A DNA stretch of 64,000 nt from Arthrobacter sp. B6 (GCF_001663775.1 NZ_KV467168.1:1-64000); one strand, 5' to 3'. Positions 37,630-46,783 are shown, numbered from the stretch's first letter. Made by a program: numbers and translations. Notes: generated by a model from the letters alone, not told the origin.

Positions 37630-40449
37630 CTAGTGTCCGGCGTCGTACCAGCTCGGTCCCACGCCTATCTGGACGTCCAGGGGGACGCTGAGGTCCGCGG
37701 CACCGGCCATCTGCTCGGTGACGAGCTTCTCCACCGCTTCCCGCTCACCGGCGGCCACCTCCAGCACCAGTTCGTCATGGACCTGCAAGAGCATGCGGGA
37801 CTTCAGGCCCTGGGCCGCGAGTTCCGAGTGCACGCCCAGCATGGCGCGCTTTATGATGTCCGCTGCCGAGCCCTGGATGGGCGAATTCAGCGCGATGCGT
37901 TCCGCGTTTTCGCGCAGCTGGCGGTCCGTGCTGGTGAGGTCAGGGAGGTAACGGCGGCGGCCCTCGATGGTGGCGGTGTAGCCGTCGATCCGTGCCTGGT
38001 CCACCACGCCGCGCAGGTAGTCGCGGACCGCGCCAAACCGGTCGAAGTAGTCCTTCATGAGCGTCCGTGCCTCATCGACGGAGATCTCCAGCTGCTTGGA
38101 TAGGCCGAAGGAGGTCAGGCCGTACGCGAGGCCGTAAGACATCGCCTTGACCTTGGAACGCATGGCGCTGGTGACCTGGTCGGTGGGAACGTGGAAGATG
38201 TTGGAGCCCACAAAACGGTGCAGGTCCTCGCCTTCCTTATAGGCCTGGATCAGGCCGGCGTCCCCCGAGAGGTGGGCCATTATGCGCATTTCGATCTGCG
38301 AATAGTCCGCAGACAGCAGGCAGTCATAGCCTTCGCTGACCACAAAGATCCCCCGGACCCGGCGGCCTTCCTCACTGCGGATGGGGATGTTTTGCAGGTT
38401 GGGGTTGTTGGAGGAGATCCGGCCCGTGGCCGCCACGTTTTGCGCGTAGGTGGTGTGGATCCGGCCATCTTCCGTGACGGACTTCTTGAGCGATTCCAGC
38501 ATCTGGCGCAGCTTTGAGGATTCGCGGTGTGCCATCAGCTGGACCAGGAATTCGTGCCCGGTCTTTTCCAGCAGGTTCTTCAGCGAAGCGGCGTCGGTAG
38601 TGTAGCCGGACTTGATCTTCTTGGTCTTCGGCAGCTGGAGTTCGTCGAAGAGGACAGTCTGCAGCTGCTTGGGCGACCCGAGGTTGACCTCGTGGCCAAT
38701 CGCTGCGAAGGCGAGCTCCTGGGCATTGTCAATGACCTTGGCGAGGTCCGCAAGCTGCTCGTCCATGCGCGGCATGTCGATCGCGATGCCCGCGAGTTCC
38801 ATGTCCGCCAGGACCCGGCTGACGGGCAGCTCCAGGGTGGCCAGCAGGTCCGCGGCCTTGCGTTCCGTCAGCTCGGATTCGAAGAAACGGCTCAGTGCCT
38901 GGACTACCGCGGCCACCTGGACCAGCGCGTCTGCCGCGGCGGCGTCATCGCCGTCGAACGACAGCTCAAGTTGTCCGGCCTTGGCGGTCTCGGAAGAAAT
39001 GCTGATATTGAGGTGGTGCTGGGCCAGTTCGGAGAGCTCATACGTCCGGCGGTCCGGCTGGATCAGGTATCCGGAAATCGAGGTGTCATCCACCACGCCC
39101 TCGAGGCCAAGGCCGCGGCTGGAAAGGGCTTTCAATGCCGCCTTGTAGCCGTGCAGGACTTTCGGGGCTTCCGCGTCCCGCAGCCAGTCCGCCAGGACGT
39201 TTTCGGCTGCGGCGTCCTGGGCTGCGAGGTCAATGTAGACCGCGGCGTCGTCCCGGACGATGGCCAGCGCGGCAGCGTCTTCGCCAATCCGGCCGGGCAC
39301 CAGGTCAACCGCGACAGCCGACCGTTTCCCGGCTCCGGCGGCCAGGAAGGCACCCAGTTCGGTTGCGTCGGAGGGCGTCACATACTCCGGGACGTCCACG
39401 CTCTCCCGCTCGGCCGGCTCCAGGTCCTCGCTGCTGTAGAGCGCGAAGAGCCGGGTACGGATGGTCTTGAACTCAAGCTCGTCGAACAGTTGCTCCAGCG
39501 CGGCCTCGTCGGGACGGGGTTCCTCAAGGTCGTCCAGGGTAACCGGCAGCTCGAGATCAGTGTGGAGCCTGTTCAGCCGCCGGTTGCGCTTGACGTCCTC
39601 GACGTTCTCGCGGAGGGCCTCCCCCACCTTTCCGCCGATAGCATCCAGGTGCTCGAGGACTCCTTCGAGTCCGCCGTAGAGGTTGATCCACTTCGCCGCG
39701 GTCTTGGGGCCGACGCCCGGAACGCCGGGAAGGTTATCGGAGGACTCCCCCACCAGCGCGGCGAGGTCGGAGTACTGCGGCGGCGTGACAAAGTACTTCT
39801 CCTGGATGGCGGCGGCGTCCAGCCGGGGAATATCGCTGACGCCCTTGCGGGGGTAGAGCACAAAAACGTTGTCGGTGATGAGCTGGAACGCATCACGGTC
39901 GCCCGTGACCAGGAGGACTTCGTAGCCGGCCTTCTCCCCCATCACGGACAGCGTTGCCAGGATGTCGTCCGCTTCGTAGCCAGGAAGTTTGATGGTCTTG
40001 ATGCCCCATGCCTGCATGACCTTGTCGATGAGGTCGATCTGGCCGCTCATCTCGCGGGGAGTTTCGTTGCGGCCGCCCTTGTATTCGCTGTACTCGGCCT
40101 TGCGGTGCGTTGTTTCGTCAGAGACGTCGAAGGCAACTGCGATGTGCGTGGGCTGCTGCTCCTTGATCAGGTTGATCAGCATGGACGTGAAGCCGTGGAT
40201 CGCGTTGGTGTGCTGACCGTTGGCCGTGGAGAACTTATCCGCCGGCAGCGCAAAAAAGGCCCGGAACGCCATGGAGTGCCCGTCCAGCACCAGGAGGCGC
40301 GGCTGGCTGGTGATGGGAATGACGGGTGCCTCGGTGGCGGAAACGCGGCCCCCGGCCGGCGGCGGGACTTTGATGTCCTGCAGGGCGGCGTCGGCCTCAA
40401 GGGCGACGGTTTCGGAAGGGAAGGGGGCCGGTTTGGTAGTTTCACTCAC
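37630..40449 (-). CDS. polA: DNA polymerase I
   Basis: This 939-residue polymerase has a 5'-3' exonuclease (about 50-345, LLVLDGHSMAFR, GYEADDILATL, GVPGVGPKTAAKW), a 3'-5' exonuclease-like domain (about 370-530) that lacks clear catalytic acids as in other actinobacteria, and the family A polymerase (about 560-939, SADYSQIEMR, QVHDELVLEV). The GTG at 40449 gives a 49-residue proline/alanine-rich extension before the nuclease. TAGGCT 7 nt upstream supports this leaderless start; the longer frame to 40767 would run through the divergent thioesterase. Confidence 0.96.
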   Translation of the reverse strand: MSETTKPAPFPSETVALEADAALQDIKVPPPAGGRVSATEAPVIPITSQPRLLVLDGHSMAFRAFFALPADKFSTANGQHTNAIHGFTSMLINLIKEQQPTHIAVAFDVSDETTHRKAEYSEYKGGRNETPREMSGQIDLIDKVMQAWGIKTIKLPGYEADDILATLSVMGEKAGYEVLLVTGDRDAFQLITDNVFVLYPRKGVSDIPRLDAAAIQEKYFVTPPQYSDLAALVGESSDNLPGVPGVGPKTAAKWINLYGGLEGVLEHLDAIGGKVGEALRENVEDVKRNRRLNRLHTDLELPVTLDDLEEPRPDEAALEQLFDELEFKTIRTRLFALYSSEDLEPAERESVDVPEYVTPSDATELGAFLAAGAGKRSAVAVDLVPGRIGEDAAALAIVRDDAAVYIDLAAQDAAAENVLADWLRDAEAPKVLHGYKAALKALSSRGLGLEGVVDDTSISGYLIQPDRRTYELSELAQHHLNISISSETAKAGQLELSFDGDDAAAADALVQVAAVVQALSRFFESELTERKAADLLATLELPVSRVLADMELAGIAIDMPRMDEQLADLAKVIDNAQELAFAAIGHEVNLGSPKQLQTVLFDELQLPKTKKIKSGYTTDAASLKNLLEKTGHEFLVQLMAHRESSKLRQMLESLKKSVTEDGRIHTTYAQNVAATGRISSNNPNLQNIPIRSEEGRRVRGIFVVSEGYDCLLSADYSQIEMRIMAHLSGDAGLIQAYKEGEDLHRFVGSNIFHVPTDQVTSAMRSKVKAMSYGLAYGLTSFGLSKQLEISVDEARTLMKDYFDRFGAVRDYLRGVVDQARIDGYTATIEGRRRYLPDLTSTDRQLRENAERIALNSPIQGSAADIIKRAMLGVHSELAAQGLKSRMLLQVHDELVLEVAAGEREAVEKLVTEQMAGAADLSVPLDVQIGVGPSWYDAGH

Positions 40450-40456
40450 AGGTGCC

Positions 40457-40462
40457 AGCCTA
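40457..40462 (-). promoter_or_regulatory. -10 hexamer of a leaderless polA promoter
   Basis: TAGGCT on the minus strand ends 7 nt before the polA GTG, inside the 19-base gap to the divergent thioesterase gene. Confidence 0.55.
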
Positions 40463-40468
40463 GTTCCC

Positions 40469-40948
40469 ATGATGGACAATTTCACGCCCGGCGCCTTTAC
40501 TGAGGAGTTAGTCACAGCAGGAATCCCCGAACAGCTCCACGAGTGGCTGAGCGGATACGGAATCGGTGCCCTGGTGCTCAAGATGGGCATCCACTTCCTG
40601 GAGATGAGCCCCGAGCGGACGGTGGCCACCATGCCGGTGGAGGGCAACACCCAGGTGGCCGGCATCCTGCATGGCGGGGCCCACGTGGTCCTGGCGGAGA
40701 CACTGGGATCCTTCGCCGCAGGCATGCACGCCGGCGCCGGCAGGCATGCCGTGGGCATCGAGGTCAATGCAACCCATCACCGGTCCGTCGCAGCGGGCAT
40801 TGTCACCGGCACGTGCACGGCCATCCACCTCGGCGGGACCCTGACAACCCATGAGGTGGTCATGACCGACGACAAGGGCCGGCGGCTCTCCACGGCCCGC
40901 ATCACCAACATGCTGAGGGACAACGGACCAGCAAGAAAGTCTGAATAA
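40469..40948 (+). CDS. Hotdog-fold thioesterase (PaaI/YdiI family)
   Basis: This protein of about 159 residues has the hotdog core GNTQVAGILHGGAHVVLAET (about 60-79), where HGG and the following Glu form the acyl-CoA thioesterase site. It is probably active on aromatic or medium-chain acyl-CoA. The start is two consecutive ATGs (40469 and 40472), and no ribosome-binding site precedes them. The start is only 19 bases from the divergent polA start, so the two promoters must overlap. Confidence 0.85.
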   Translation: MMDNFTPGAFTEELVTAGIPEQLHEWLSGYGIGALVLKMGIHFLEMSPERTVATMPVEGNTQVAGILHGGAHVVLAETLGSFAAGMHAGAGRHAVGIEVNATHHRSVAAGIVTGTCTAIHLGGTLTTHEVVMTDDKGRRLSTARITNMLRDNGPARKSE

Positions 40949-40986
40949 TTCAGCCTGTGAGCCGCCGTTCAGCGGCGACAGTACAG

Positions 40987-41544
40987 CTAGCTGGCAGGAT
41001 CCCCGGCATTGAGGTTGTACCGCAGCTCCACCACCCCCCGGCCCAAGGTGCGCGAGGCAGTCAGCTCAAGCGGCGCCGTCGGGCCTTCCAGTGGCAGCAG
41101 CCGCTTGCCGTCGCCCAAGACCACGGGAATGACCGACAGGATGAGCTCATCCAGGTACCCGGCGGCCGCGAACTGGGCCGCCAGGTTGCCGCCGCCCACT
41201 ACCCAGACATTCTTCCCGGCGGCGTCGTCCCTGAAGTCCTGGACGAACTCCTGGACGGGGCCACGGACGAACGTGACGTCTGAACCGGCAGGCGCCACGT
41301 GCTCGTGCCGGGTGAACACATAGCAGGGCGTGGAAGGATAGGGCCAGTTGCCGGGCTCGTGCTTCATCAGCCACGTGAAGGTTTCCCCTCCCATGACGAT
41401 GCAGCCCACGCCCTCCATGAAGGAGTCGTAACTGTCCTGGCCGCCCTCGAAGCCGTCGAACTGCAGGAGCCAGGTGAGGTCGTCATGAGCAGTGGCTATG
41501 AAGCCGTCCAGGGATGCGGCCACAAAATACTGGAAGCGGGACAT
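40987..41544 (-). CDS. Dihydrofolate reductase-like / RibD C-terminal domain protein
   Basis: This 185-residue protein belongs to the RibD C-terminal/DHFR-like fold: N-terminal FQYFVAASLDGFIA, then VMGGETFTWLM, and WVVGGGNLAAQF with the NADPH-binding GGG. It is a probable NADPH-dependent reductase of unknown substrate, not a housekeeping folate or riboflavin enzyme. ATG 41544 has TACGCT 6 nt upstream. Confidence 0.88.
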   Translation of the reverse strand: MSRFQYFVAASLDGFIATAHDDLTWLLQFDGFEGGQDSYDSFMEGVGCIVMGGETFTWLMKHEPGNWPYPSTPCYVFTRHEHVAPAGSDVTFVRGPVQEFVQDFRDDAAGKNVWVVGGGNLAAQFAAAGYLDELILSVIPVVLGDGKRLLPLEGPTAPLELTASRTLGRGVVELRYNLNAGDPAS

Positions 41545-41550
41545 GGCTCC

Positions 41551-41556
41551 AGCGTA
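41551..41556 (-). promoter_or_regulatory. -10 hexamer of a leaderless promoter for the DHFR-like gene
   Basis: TACGCT on the minus strand ends 6 nt before the ATG at 41544. Confidence 0.55.
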
Positions 41557-41629
41557 CCCACGTGGACTCAGGGTTCCCATACTCCACGCAGTCCGGCCCC
41601 GTCCTGCCGCGGGTTATCGGCCAGACAAA

Positions 41630-41851
41630 CTACTTGCTGAAGTAAGGGATGATCAGGTACAGCCCAAACAGCACTGCAACGCCGCAGAGGCCAAAGCAGA
41701 TGTAGGCCAAGGAGCGCTTGACGCCCGGCGAAGCCTGTTCGGCGTCACCGGCGATGGCGGTGAGGCGGACGCCCAGTGAGTAAAGGACCACCACGGTCAC
41801 GGCGGCCACCAGGGTGGCGCCGCCCACTGTCAGGAGTTCCAACCATTTCAT
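41630..41851 (-). CDS. Small two-helix membrane protein coupled to the phosphate transporter
   Basis: This 73-residue protein has two hydrophobic segments (about 8-28 and 48-70) joined by a polar loop. Its ATG overlaps the PiT stop (ATGA at 41851-41848), so it is translated together with the transporter. I do not recognise a named family. Position and topology suggest an accessory subunit or regulator of the PiT transporter; this is inference. Confidence 0.75.
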   Translation of the reverse strand: MKWLELLTVGGATLVAAVTVVVLYSLGVRLTAIAGDAEQASPGVKRSLAYICFGLCGVAVLFGLYLIIPYFSK

Positions 41852-43077
41852 CGTTGAGTATCCTTCTGCTCATCCGCCGTGGCCCTGGCCTTGGCGCGGA
41901 CCCGGGAGAGGCCCTTCTTCTTGGAGAAGCGGACGGCCTGCCCGGCTTCTTCGACCTCGACGGCGTTGTGATGGCCGACATGCGACTTGCGGGAATAGAA
42001 GAACATAAACAGCACGGCCGCTGTGCCGGCAACGGCGGCAATCACGACGCCCACCACGCCGGTCTTGACCAGCAAGGCGGTGAGGGCGCCCACAATGCCG
42101 GCAGCGGGAAGCGTGAACAGCCAGCCGAGGGCGATCTTGCCCACCATGCTCCATCGGACGCTGGTGCCTTTGCGGCCCATTCCGGAGCCGATCACCGAAC
42201 CCGAAGCCACCTGGGTTGTGGACAGCGCGAAGCCCAGGTGGGAGGAGGCAAGGATGGCCGTCGCGGTGCTCGTTTCGGCCGCGAACCCCTGGGCCGGCTT
42301 GACCTCGGTCAGGCCGGAGCCCATGGTCCGGATGATCCGCCAGCCGCCCGCATACGTACCGATTGCAATAGCGAACGCGCAGGCTGCGATAACCCAGAAC
42401 TCCGGGCCCGAGCCGGGATCCTGGGTACCCGCGGCGATCAGGACCAGGGTGATGATGCCCATTGTTTTCTGCGCGTCGTTGGTGCCGTGGGCCAGGGCCA
42501 CAAGGCTGGAGGTAAAAATCTGGCCGGTCCGGAAGCCGCCGCGCTTCTGCGTCAGTTTGCTGCCGGTTTCCGGGTCGTGGCGGGATGTCAGTGCATAAGC
42601 GAGCCGTGTGCAGATATAGGCAACAAGTCCGGCGATGAGCGGGGCGAAGATGGCCGGCAGAATGACCTTCTGGAGCAGGCTCTCAAGGTTGATGGAGTTA
42701 AAACCGATGCCGGCGATGGCCGCACCGATCAGACCCCCGAACAGCGCATGGGACGAACTCGACGGGAGCCCCTTAAGCCAGGTGATCATGTTCCAAAGGA
42801 TGGCGCCCATCAGCCCGGCGAAAATGATGTCCGGCGTGATCTGGACGCCGTCGGAGCCTTCCCGGATGATGCCGCCGGAAACTGTCTTGGCGACCTCCGT
42901 TGACAGGAAGGCACCCACCAGGTTCAGGATGGCGGCGAGCGTCACTGCAGTCTTCGGCTTGATGGCGCCCGTTGCGATGGGCGTGGCCATCGCGTTCGCG
43001 GTGTCATGGAAGCCGTTCGTGAAGTCGAAAAATAGTGCCAGTGCGATAACCAGCGCCACCATTAAGGTGATATCCAC
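41848..43077 (-). CDS. pit: Low-affinity inorganic phosphate transporter, PiT family
   Basis: This 409-residue protein has about 10 membrane helices and the two PiT signature repeats (FDFTNGFHDTANAMATP near residue 18-34 and LVALAHGTNDAQKTMG in the second half). It imports phosphate, usually as a metal-phosphate complex with protons. The C-terminal tail is basic and cytoplasmic. The start is GTG, and no clear PHO box was found in the 152-base upstream gap. Confidence 0.94.
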   Translation of the reverse strand: MDITLMVALVIALALFFDFTNGFHDTANAMATPIATGAIKPKTAVTLAAILNLVGAFLSTEVAKTVSGGIIREGSDGVQITPDIIFAGLMGAILWNMITWLKGLPSSSSHALFGGLIGAAIAGIGFNSINLESLLQKVILPAIFAPLIAGLVAYICTRLAYALTSRHDPETGSKLTQKRGGFRTGQIFTSSLVALAHGTNDAQKTMGIITLVLIAAGTQDPGSGPEFWVIAACAFAIAIGTYAGGWRIIRTMGSGLTEVKPAQGFAAETSTATAILASSHLGFALSTTQVASGSVIGSGMGRKGTSVRWSMVGKIALGWLFTLPAAGIVGALTALLVKTGVVGVVIAAVAGTAAVLFMFFYSRKSHVGHHNAVEVEEAGQAVRFSKKKGLSRVRAKARATADEQKDTQR

Positions 43078-43229
43078 CTGTTGCCCAATCTGCAGAGTCG
43101 ACGTTCAGCAGTTTCTTTGCCCCGGCTGCCTTGCACAGCATAATTCACCAGCTGTTCGCTTGAAATGACTTGTGGCGTTAACGGAACCGGCGTGAAACCC
43201 TATCGATCGTACGCGTCCCGGGCATCAGG

Positions 43230-43739
43230 TCAAAACGTTGGCGGCGTGAGGAAGGAGTGGACGGCAGCCAGTTCACCGGGCGAAATCCCGAGCCGTGGAT
43301 CGGGTGAGACCAGGAGGATCCGCGCGCCGAGGAAACGGGCCCACGCCTGCGCTTCCTGTTCAAACCGGAGCTGGTCGTCAATCCACACGATCCGCTCCGG
43401 ATTGCTCCGCTCCAGATCCGCCTGCAGCGCCGCCAGCTTCCACCACCCCGCCCCCGTGTTGCCGCCGTCAGCAGCCAGGTGGGGCCAACGGCTGCCGTTC
43501 AGGCCGATGGCGGGGCACAGGTATTGGGCAGCCATCTCCTCCCAGCTGGTGAGCCAGATAAACCGCACGTCCGGCTGCGCTGCCAGGCTGTTCAGCCCGT
43601 CCACCAGTTCCTGCGCATAGGCCACCGGCAGCAGGCCCGCCTCGGCGCGTCGCCATTCGGAGCCCCATTCGCTCCTGCCGGCCGGGCCAAACGGGCAGAT
43701 GACGCCGTCAACATCCACATAGAGCGTGACGTTCCGCAC
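43230..43739 (-). CDS. HAD-like hydrolase (nucleotidase/RNA-repair-type)
   Basis: This 169-residue protein has motif I YVDVDGVICPF (about 7-17), motif II WLTSWEE, a motif III lysine in GWWKLAA, and motif IV IVWIDDQL. The pattern resembles the small capless HAD proteins annotated as HAD domain in Swiss Army Knife RNA repair proteins. It lies 15 bases after the membrane coiled-coil gene in the same direction. The substrate is unknown. Confidence 0.8.
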   Translation of the reverse strand: MRNVTLYVDVDGVICPFGPAGRSEWGSEWRRAEAGLLPVAYAQELVDGLNSLAAQPDVRFIWLTSWEEMAAQYLCPAIGLNGSRWPHLAADGGNTGAGWWKLAALQADLERSNPERIVWIDDQLRFEQEAQAWARFLGARILLVSPDPRLGISPGELAAVHSFLTPPTF

Positions 43740-43754
43740 AGCCGCTCCGCAGGC

Positions 43755-44438
43755 TCAGCGTTGGGGATAGTCCGAGGGCCGGCCGGGGCCCAGCATGGGG
43801 GCCACCTTTTCCTCCAGGGCGGCCACCGTCGCGTCGGGAAGGACGATGAGGCCGTCCAGTTCCCGGCGGGCACGCTTGTAGGCTGCCTGTCGCTCGGCCG
43901 GTGTGGCCGCGCCGTCCTCCGCTAGCCGCAGCAGCTTCCTGGCCTTGGCGAGCCGTTCCCGCTCCGGACCGGAAAAATTGGTGTCCCTGATCCGCCTGGC
44001 TTCCCGTTCAGCTATTGAGAAGGCCACTTCGTAGCCGTTGACGGCGGCGCGGTACGCGTCGAGCCGGGACGGCACCGTCAACTCCTTGGCGGTGGCAGGC
44101 CGGAGACCGTCAGCTTCACGCTTGGCCCGCAGGAACGCCACGGTCAGGGGTTCGCGGACATCAGTCATCAGGGGAAAGTCGATCAGCTTGCCGACATCCA
44201 GCTCATAGTCCAGCCACTGCTTGTTGACGGCGTCGTGCGTGGCCATCAGCAATGCCACTTCGGCTTCGGCCACTTGCTCCGCCTGCAGTGTCTGGTTCCG
44301 CAGTTTGTAGAGTTCCACGCGCCGCTGGTGCCTGCGCTCGGTGGAGTTTTGCCACGACCGGGCCCAGCCGCCCATCACACCACTGAGGGGAAAGACCAAC
44401 CACCAGTAATGGGCCATAAAATCGAGGATGGGCTGCAC
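43755..44438 (-). CDS. Membrane-anchored coiled-coil protein of unknown function
   Basis: This 227-residue protein has one N-terminal membrane segment (about 8-25, WWLVFPLSGVMGGW) followed by a long charged helical region rich in Arg, Glu and Ala, likely coiled coil, up to the C-terminus. I do not recognise a named family. The GTG start at 44438 places the membrane segment at the N-terminus; the ORF can be extended to 44552 without added homology. It precedes the HAD gene and is probably co-transcribed with it. Confidence 0.7.
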   Translation of the reverse strand: MQPILDFMAHYWWLVFPLSGVMGGWARSWQNSTERRHQRRVELYKLRNQTLQAEQVAEAEVALLMATHDAVNKQWLDYELDVGKLIDFPLMTDVREPLTVAFLRAKREADGLRPATAKELTVPSRLDAYRAAVNGYEVAFSIAEREARRIRDTNFSGPERERLAKARKLLRLAEDGAATPAERQAAYKRARRELDGLIVLPDATVAALEEKVAPMLGPGRPSDYPQR

Positions 44439-44569
44439 ACTTCTATCGTCCCACCGCGCGCCGCCGCTGCTCAAGGACTGCGGAGACGGCGTCGGCAAGC
44501 CGGGCTCACCGCCGCTGTTTCGCCCGGTTCCCCAGCAGTACGCTGGGTGCATATTCCAAGAGCCGAGCC

Positions 44570-44869
44570 ATGCCAGAACTCGATGAACTGCTTACCTCCG
44601 GACGCGTTGCCTTCGTCCGGCGGGACTGGGTTACGGCAAACCGCAGCCTCACTGAGGCCCACCGGAGTTCGCAACTCGCCACGCCGGACCTGGACGCTCT
44701 CGCCAGCTCGGCGTGGTGGCTGGGCAACGTGCCCGAATCGCTGGCGGCATCCGAGGAGCTGTACCACCGCCTGGCGGCCGAAGACAACCCGTCCGGCGCG
44801 GCCATGACCGCGATCATACTGTCGCTGCGTTGGGGCACACGCGGGGACCTCGCTGTGGCGTTGGGCTAA
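44570..44869 (+). pseudogene. Truncated TPR-type N-terminal fragment
   Basis: A 99-codon frame encodes helical repeats (VRRDWVTANRSLTEAH, ALASSAWWLGNVPES, AAMTAIILSLRWGTRG) like the N-terminal tetratricopeptide region of large LuxR- or cyclase-type regulators. It ends abruptly at a TAA where such proteins continue. The following 167 bases hold no recognisable continuation and contain a direct repeat of CATCATCCGCC. I read it as the remnant of a larger gene, though a short functional TPR protein is possible. Confidence 0.55.
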
Positions 44870-45036
44870 CTTTCTGTCCTGTTTCCCCGAAGGCTGGCCG
44901 GCGTCCGGAGGTGTACATCATCCGCCCCATCCCCTGCTTCCAAGATGCATCATCCGCCCGCCGCGGCCAAAGGCGGTACCGCCATAGCCTCGGTACATCG
45001 GACACCGTGTCCGGACCGGTGAGGAAAGGAAGGCCG

Positions 45037-45516
45037 ATGACTACTCAGCAGACAGAGTCCGCCATTGAGGCAGCTGAGGTTGAGGCAGCTGCCCGGCGGT
45101 TGCTGGGCATCCTGAATGACGGCTCGACTGCCGTGCTGGCGAGCATCGGGCCACCAAACGGGACTTTTTGACACCCTCGCCGTGCTGCCTCCGGCGACCA
45201 GCGAGCAGATCGCCGATGCGGCGGGCCTCAACGAACGCTATGTGCGCGAGTGGTTCGGCGGCATGGTGACGGCACAGTTCGTCGACTACAAGCCGGCTGC
45301 CGTGGGCGGCTTTCCTCTACGCAATTTTCCACCACGCACTGCATGTCGGTTTCACTCGCACAGGACGGTGACGGACTGGGAACATTGTGGGGCGTGCAGC
45401 GGGCCGAAGCGATGGTCCGCGACGCCGGCTTCGGCGACGTGCAGGTCCTGGATCTGGAGGAGGATCCGTTTAACGCCTACTTTGTGGCCAGGAAGCAGGC
45501 CGCCGAAAGCCGGTAG
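45037..45516 (+). pseudogene. SAM-dependent methyltransferase pseudogene
   Basis: An ATG with GGAAAGGAAGG upstream opens a frame that reads [21 protein letters not shown] and then stops at TGA after a +1 frameshift near 45150. The family continues in the next frame ([34 protein letters not shown]), the winged-helix part of class I methyltransferases. The frame is lost again near 45315, and the C-terminus resumes in the first frame ([21 protein letters not shown]). The central SAM-binding domain is missing, so one or more deletions have occurred. Confidence 0.85.
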
Positions 45517-45523
45517 CGCGGAA

Positions 45524-45955
45524 CTAGGAGGCCGGAGCTGCCATTGGGTTGTTGACGTTGACCAGCCAGGCGGTCCCGAACCGGTCCGTGCACATGCCAA
45601 AGATATCGCCCCACGGCGCCGGTTCGAGTGGAACGGTTACGGTGCCGCCGTCGCCGGCCAGCTTGTCCCAGTAACCGCGCAGTTCGTCCTCATCGTCGCC
45701 GCTGATCGAGACTGAAATGGAACTGCCGGCCGCGAGGTCCATGCCGTTTGGGGTGTCCGCCCCCATCAGCACCAGGCCGTTGTTGGTGGTCAGCATGCCG
45801 TGCATGATCTTGTCGGCTTCGGCCGGATCTTCGCTGGCCTGGAACTCGCCGAATGTACTGAGCGCCAGGTCGCCGCCGAACACGGACTGGTAAAACGTCA
45901 TCGCCTCGCGGGCGTTGTCGCGGAAGCCAAGGTAGGGGTTGAGCGTTGTTGGCAT
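45524..45955 (-). CDS. VOC/PhnB-like superfamily protein
   Basis: This 143-residue protein has the glyoxalase-like PhnB fold ([21 protein letters not shown] at 8-28, and [15 protein letters not shown] near the end). The family covers many small-molecule-binding proteins without a fixed reaction. ATG 45955 is chosen for AAGGAGA about 8 bases upstream. It converges on the methyltransferase remnant. Confidence 0.88.
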   Translation of the reverse strand: MPTTLNPYLGFRDNAREAMTFYQSVFGGDLALSTFGEFQASEDPAEADKIMHGMLTTNNGLVLMGADTPNGMDLAAGSSISVSISGDDEDELRGYWDKLAGDGGTVTVPLEPAPWGDIFGMCTDRFGTAWLVNVNNPMAAPAS

Positions 45956-46063
45956 GGGCGGATCTCCTTGCGGTTCGGAACGGACTCGGAAAGGAACAGT
46001 CAACATACTGCCCCAATTCCACCCGGGTTCATAGGGTGCCGCCCCCCGGTTTTTCCTCGGGGT

Positions 46064-46783
46064 TCAGGGCACGAAACGGTACCCGACACCGGGCTCGGTG
46101 AGCAGGTGGCGGGGATTTCCGGGGTCCGCCTCCAGCTTCCGGCGCAGCTGGGCCATGTACACGCGAAGGTAGTTGGCTTCCTTCTGGTAGGACGGACCCC
46201 AGACGTCAAGGAGCAGCTGCTGCTGGGTTACCAGCCGGGACGGGTTCCGGACCAGGAGCTCCAGGATGTTCCATTCGGTGGGTGTCAACCGGACAGCATC
46301 GCCGTCCCTGGTGACGCGCCGCTGGACAAGGTCCACGGTGAACGACGACGCCGCCACGGTAGGCGCCGACTCCGGCTCGGGTACCCGGCGCATCAGCGCA
46401 CGCAGCCGGGCAAGGAGTTCGTCCAGGCCGAACGGCTTGGTGATGTAGTCGTCCGCGCCCGCGTCCAGGGCTTCCACTTTGTCCGAAGAGCCGTGCCGCG
46501 CGGACAACACCAGCACCGGCAGGCTGCTCCACCGGCGAAGTTCCCGCAGGACCTCCGCTCCGTCAAGGTCCGGCAGCCCGAGGTCCAGGACCATCAGGTC
46601 CGGCGGCCGGTGCGATGCGGCACGCAGGGCCGTTCCGCCGTCGGGCGCCGTATCCACGGCATAGCCGTGGGCCCGGAGCGTGATGCGGAGGGCCTTCAGG
46701 AGGTGGGCGTCGTCGTCGACTACCAGGACGCTGGTGCGGTGGCCGGCCGGGGTGCCTGAAGATTCGGTCGGGCCCGGGCTCAT
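46064..46783 (-). CDS. kdpE: KdpE-like response regulator
   Basis: This 239-residue OmpR/PhoB-type regulator has a receiver domain (about 17-130) with acidic pocket DDD at 23-25, phospho-acceptor Asp67 and Lys116, and a winged-helix DNA-binding domain (about 145-235, RRVTRDGDAVRLTPTEWNILELL). The closest resemblance is KdpE. It overlaps the sensor kinase gene by ATGA. No kdpFABC genes are in the window; the likely target is the divergent APC-type permease beyond the kinase gene. Confidence 0.88.
   Translation of the reverse strand: MSPGPTESSGTPAGHRTSVLVVDDDAHLLKALRITLRAHGYAVDTAPDGGTALRAASHRPPDLMVLDLGLPDLDGAEVLRELRRWSSLPVLVLSARHGSSDKVEALDAGADDYITKPFGLDELLARLRALMRRVPEPESAPTVAASSFTVDLVQRRVTRDGDAVRLTPTEWNILELLVRNPSRLVTQQQLLLDVWGPSYQKEANYLRVYMAQLRRKLEADPGNPRHLLTEPGVGYRFVP

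Noticed and set aside
38527..40503. A 658-codon plus-strand frame opposite polA
   Set aside because: Shadow of polA with no start signal and no domain resemblance.
44570..45516. Insertion sequence as the cause of gene decay
   Set aside because: No transposase frame, terminal inverted repeats or target duplication; only an 11-bp direct repeat that is too weak to support it.
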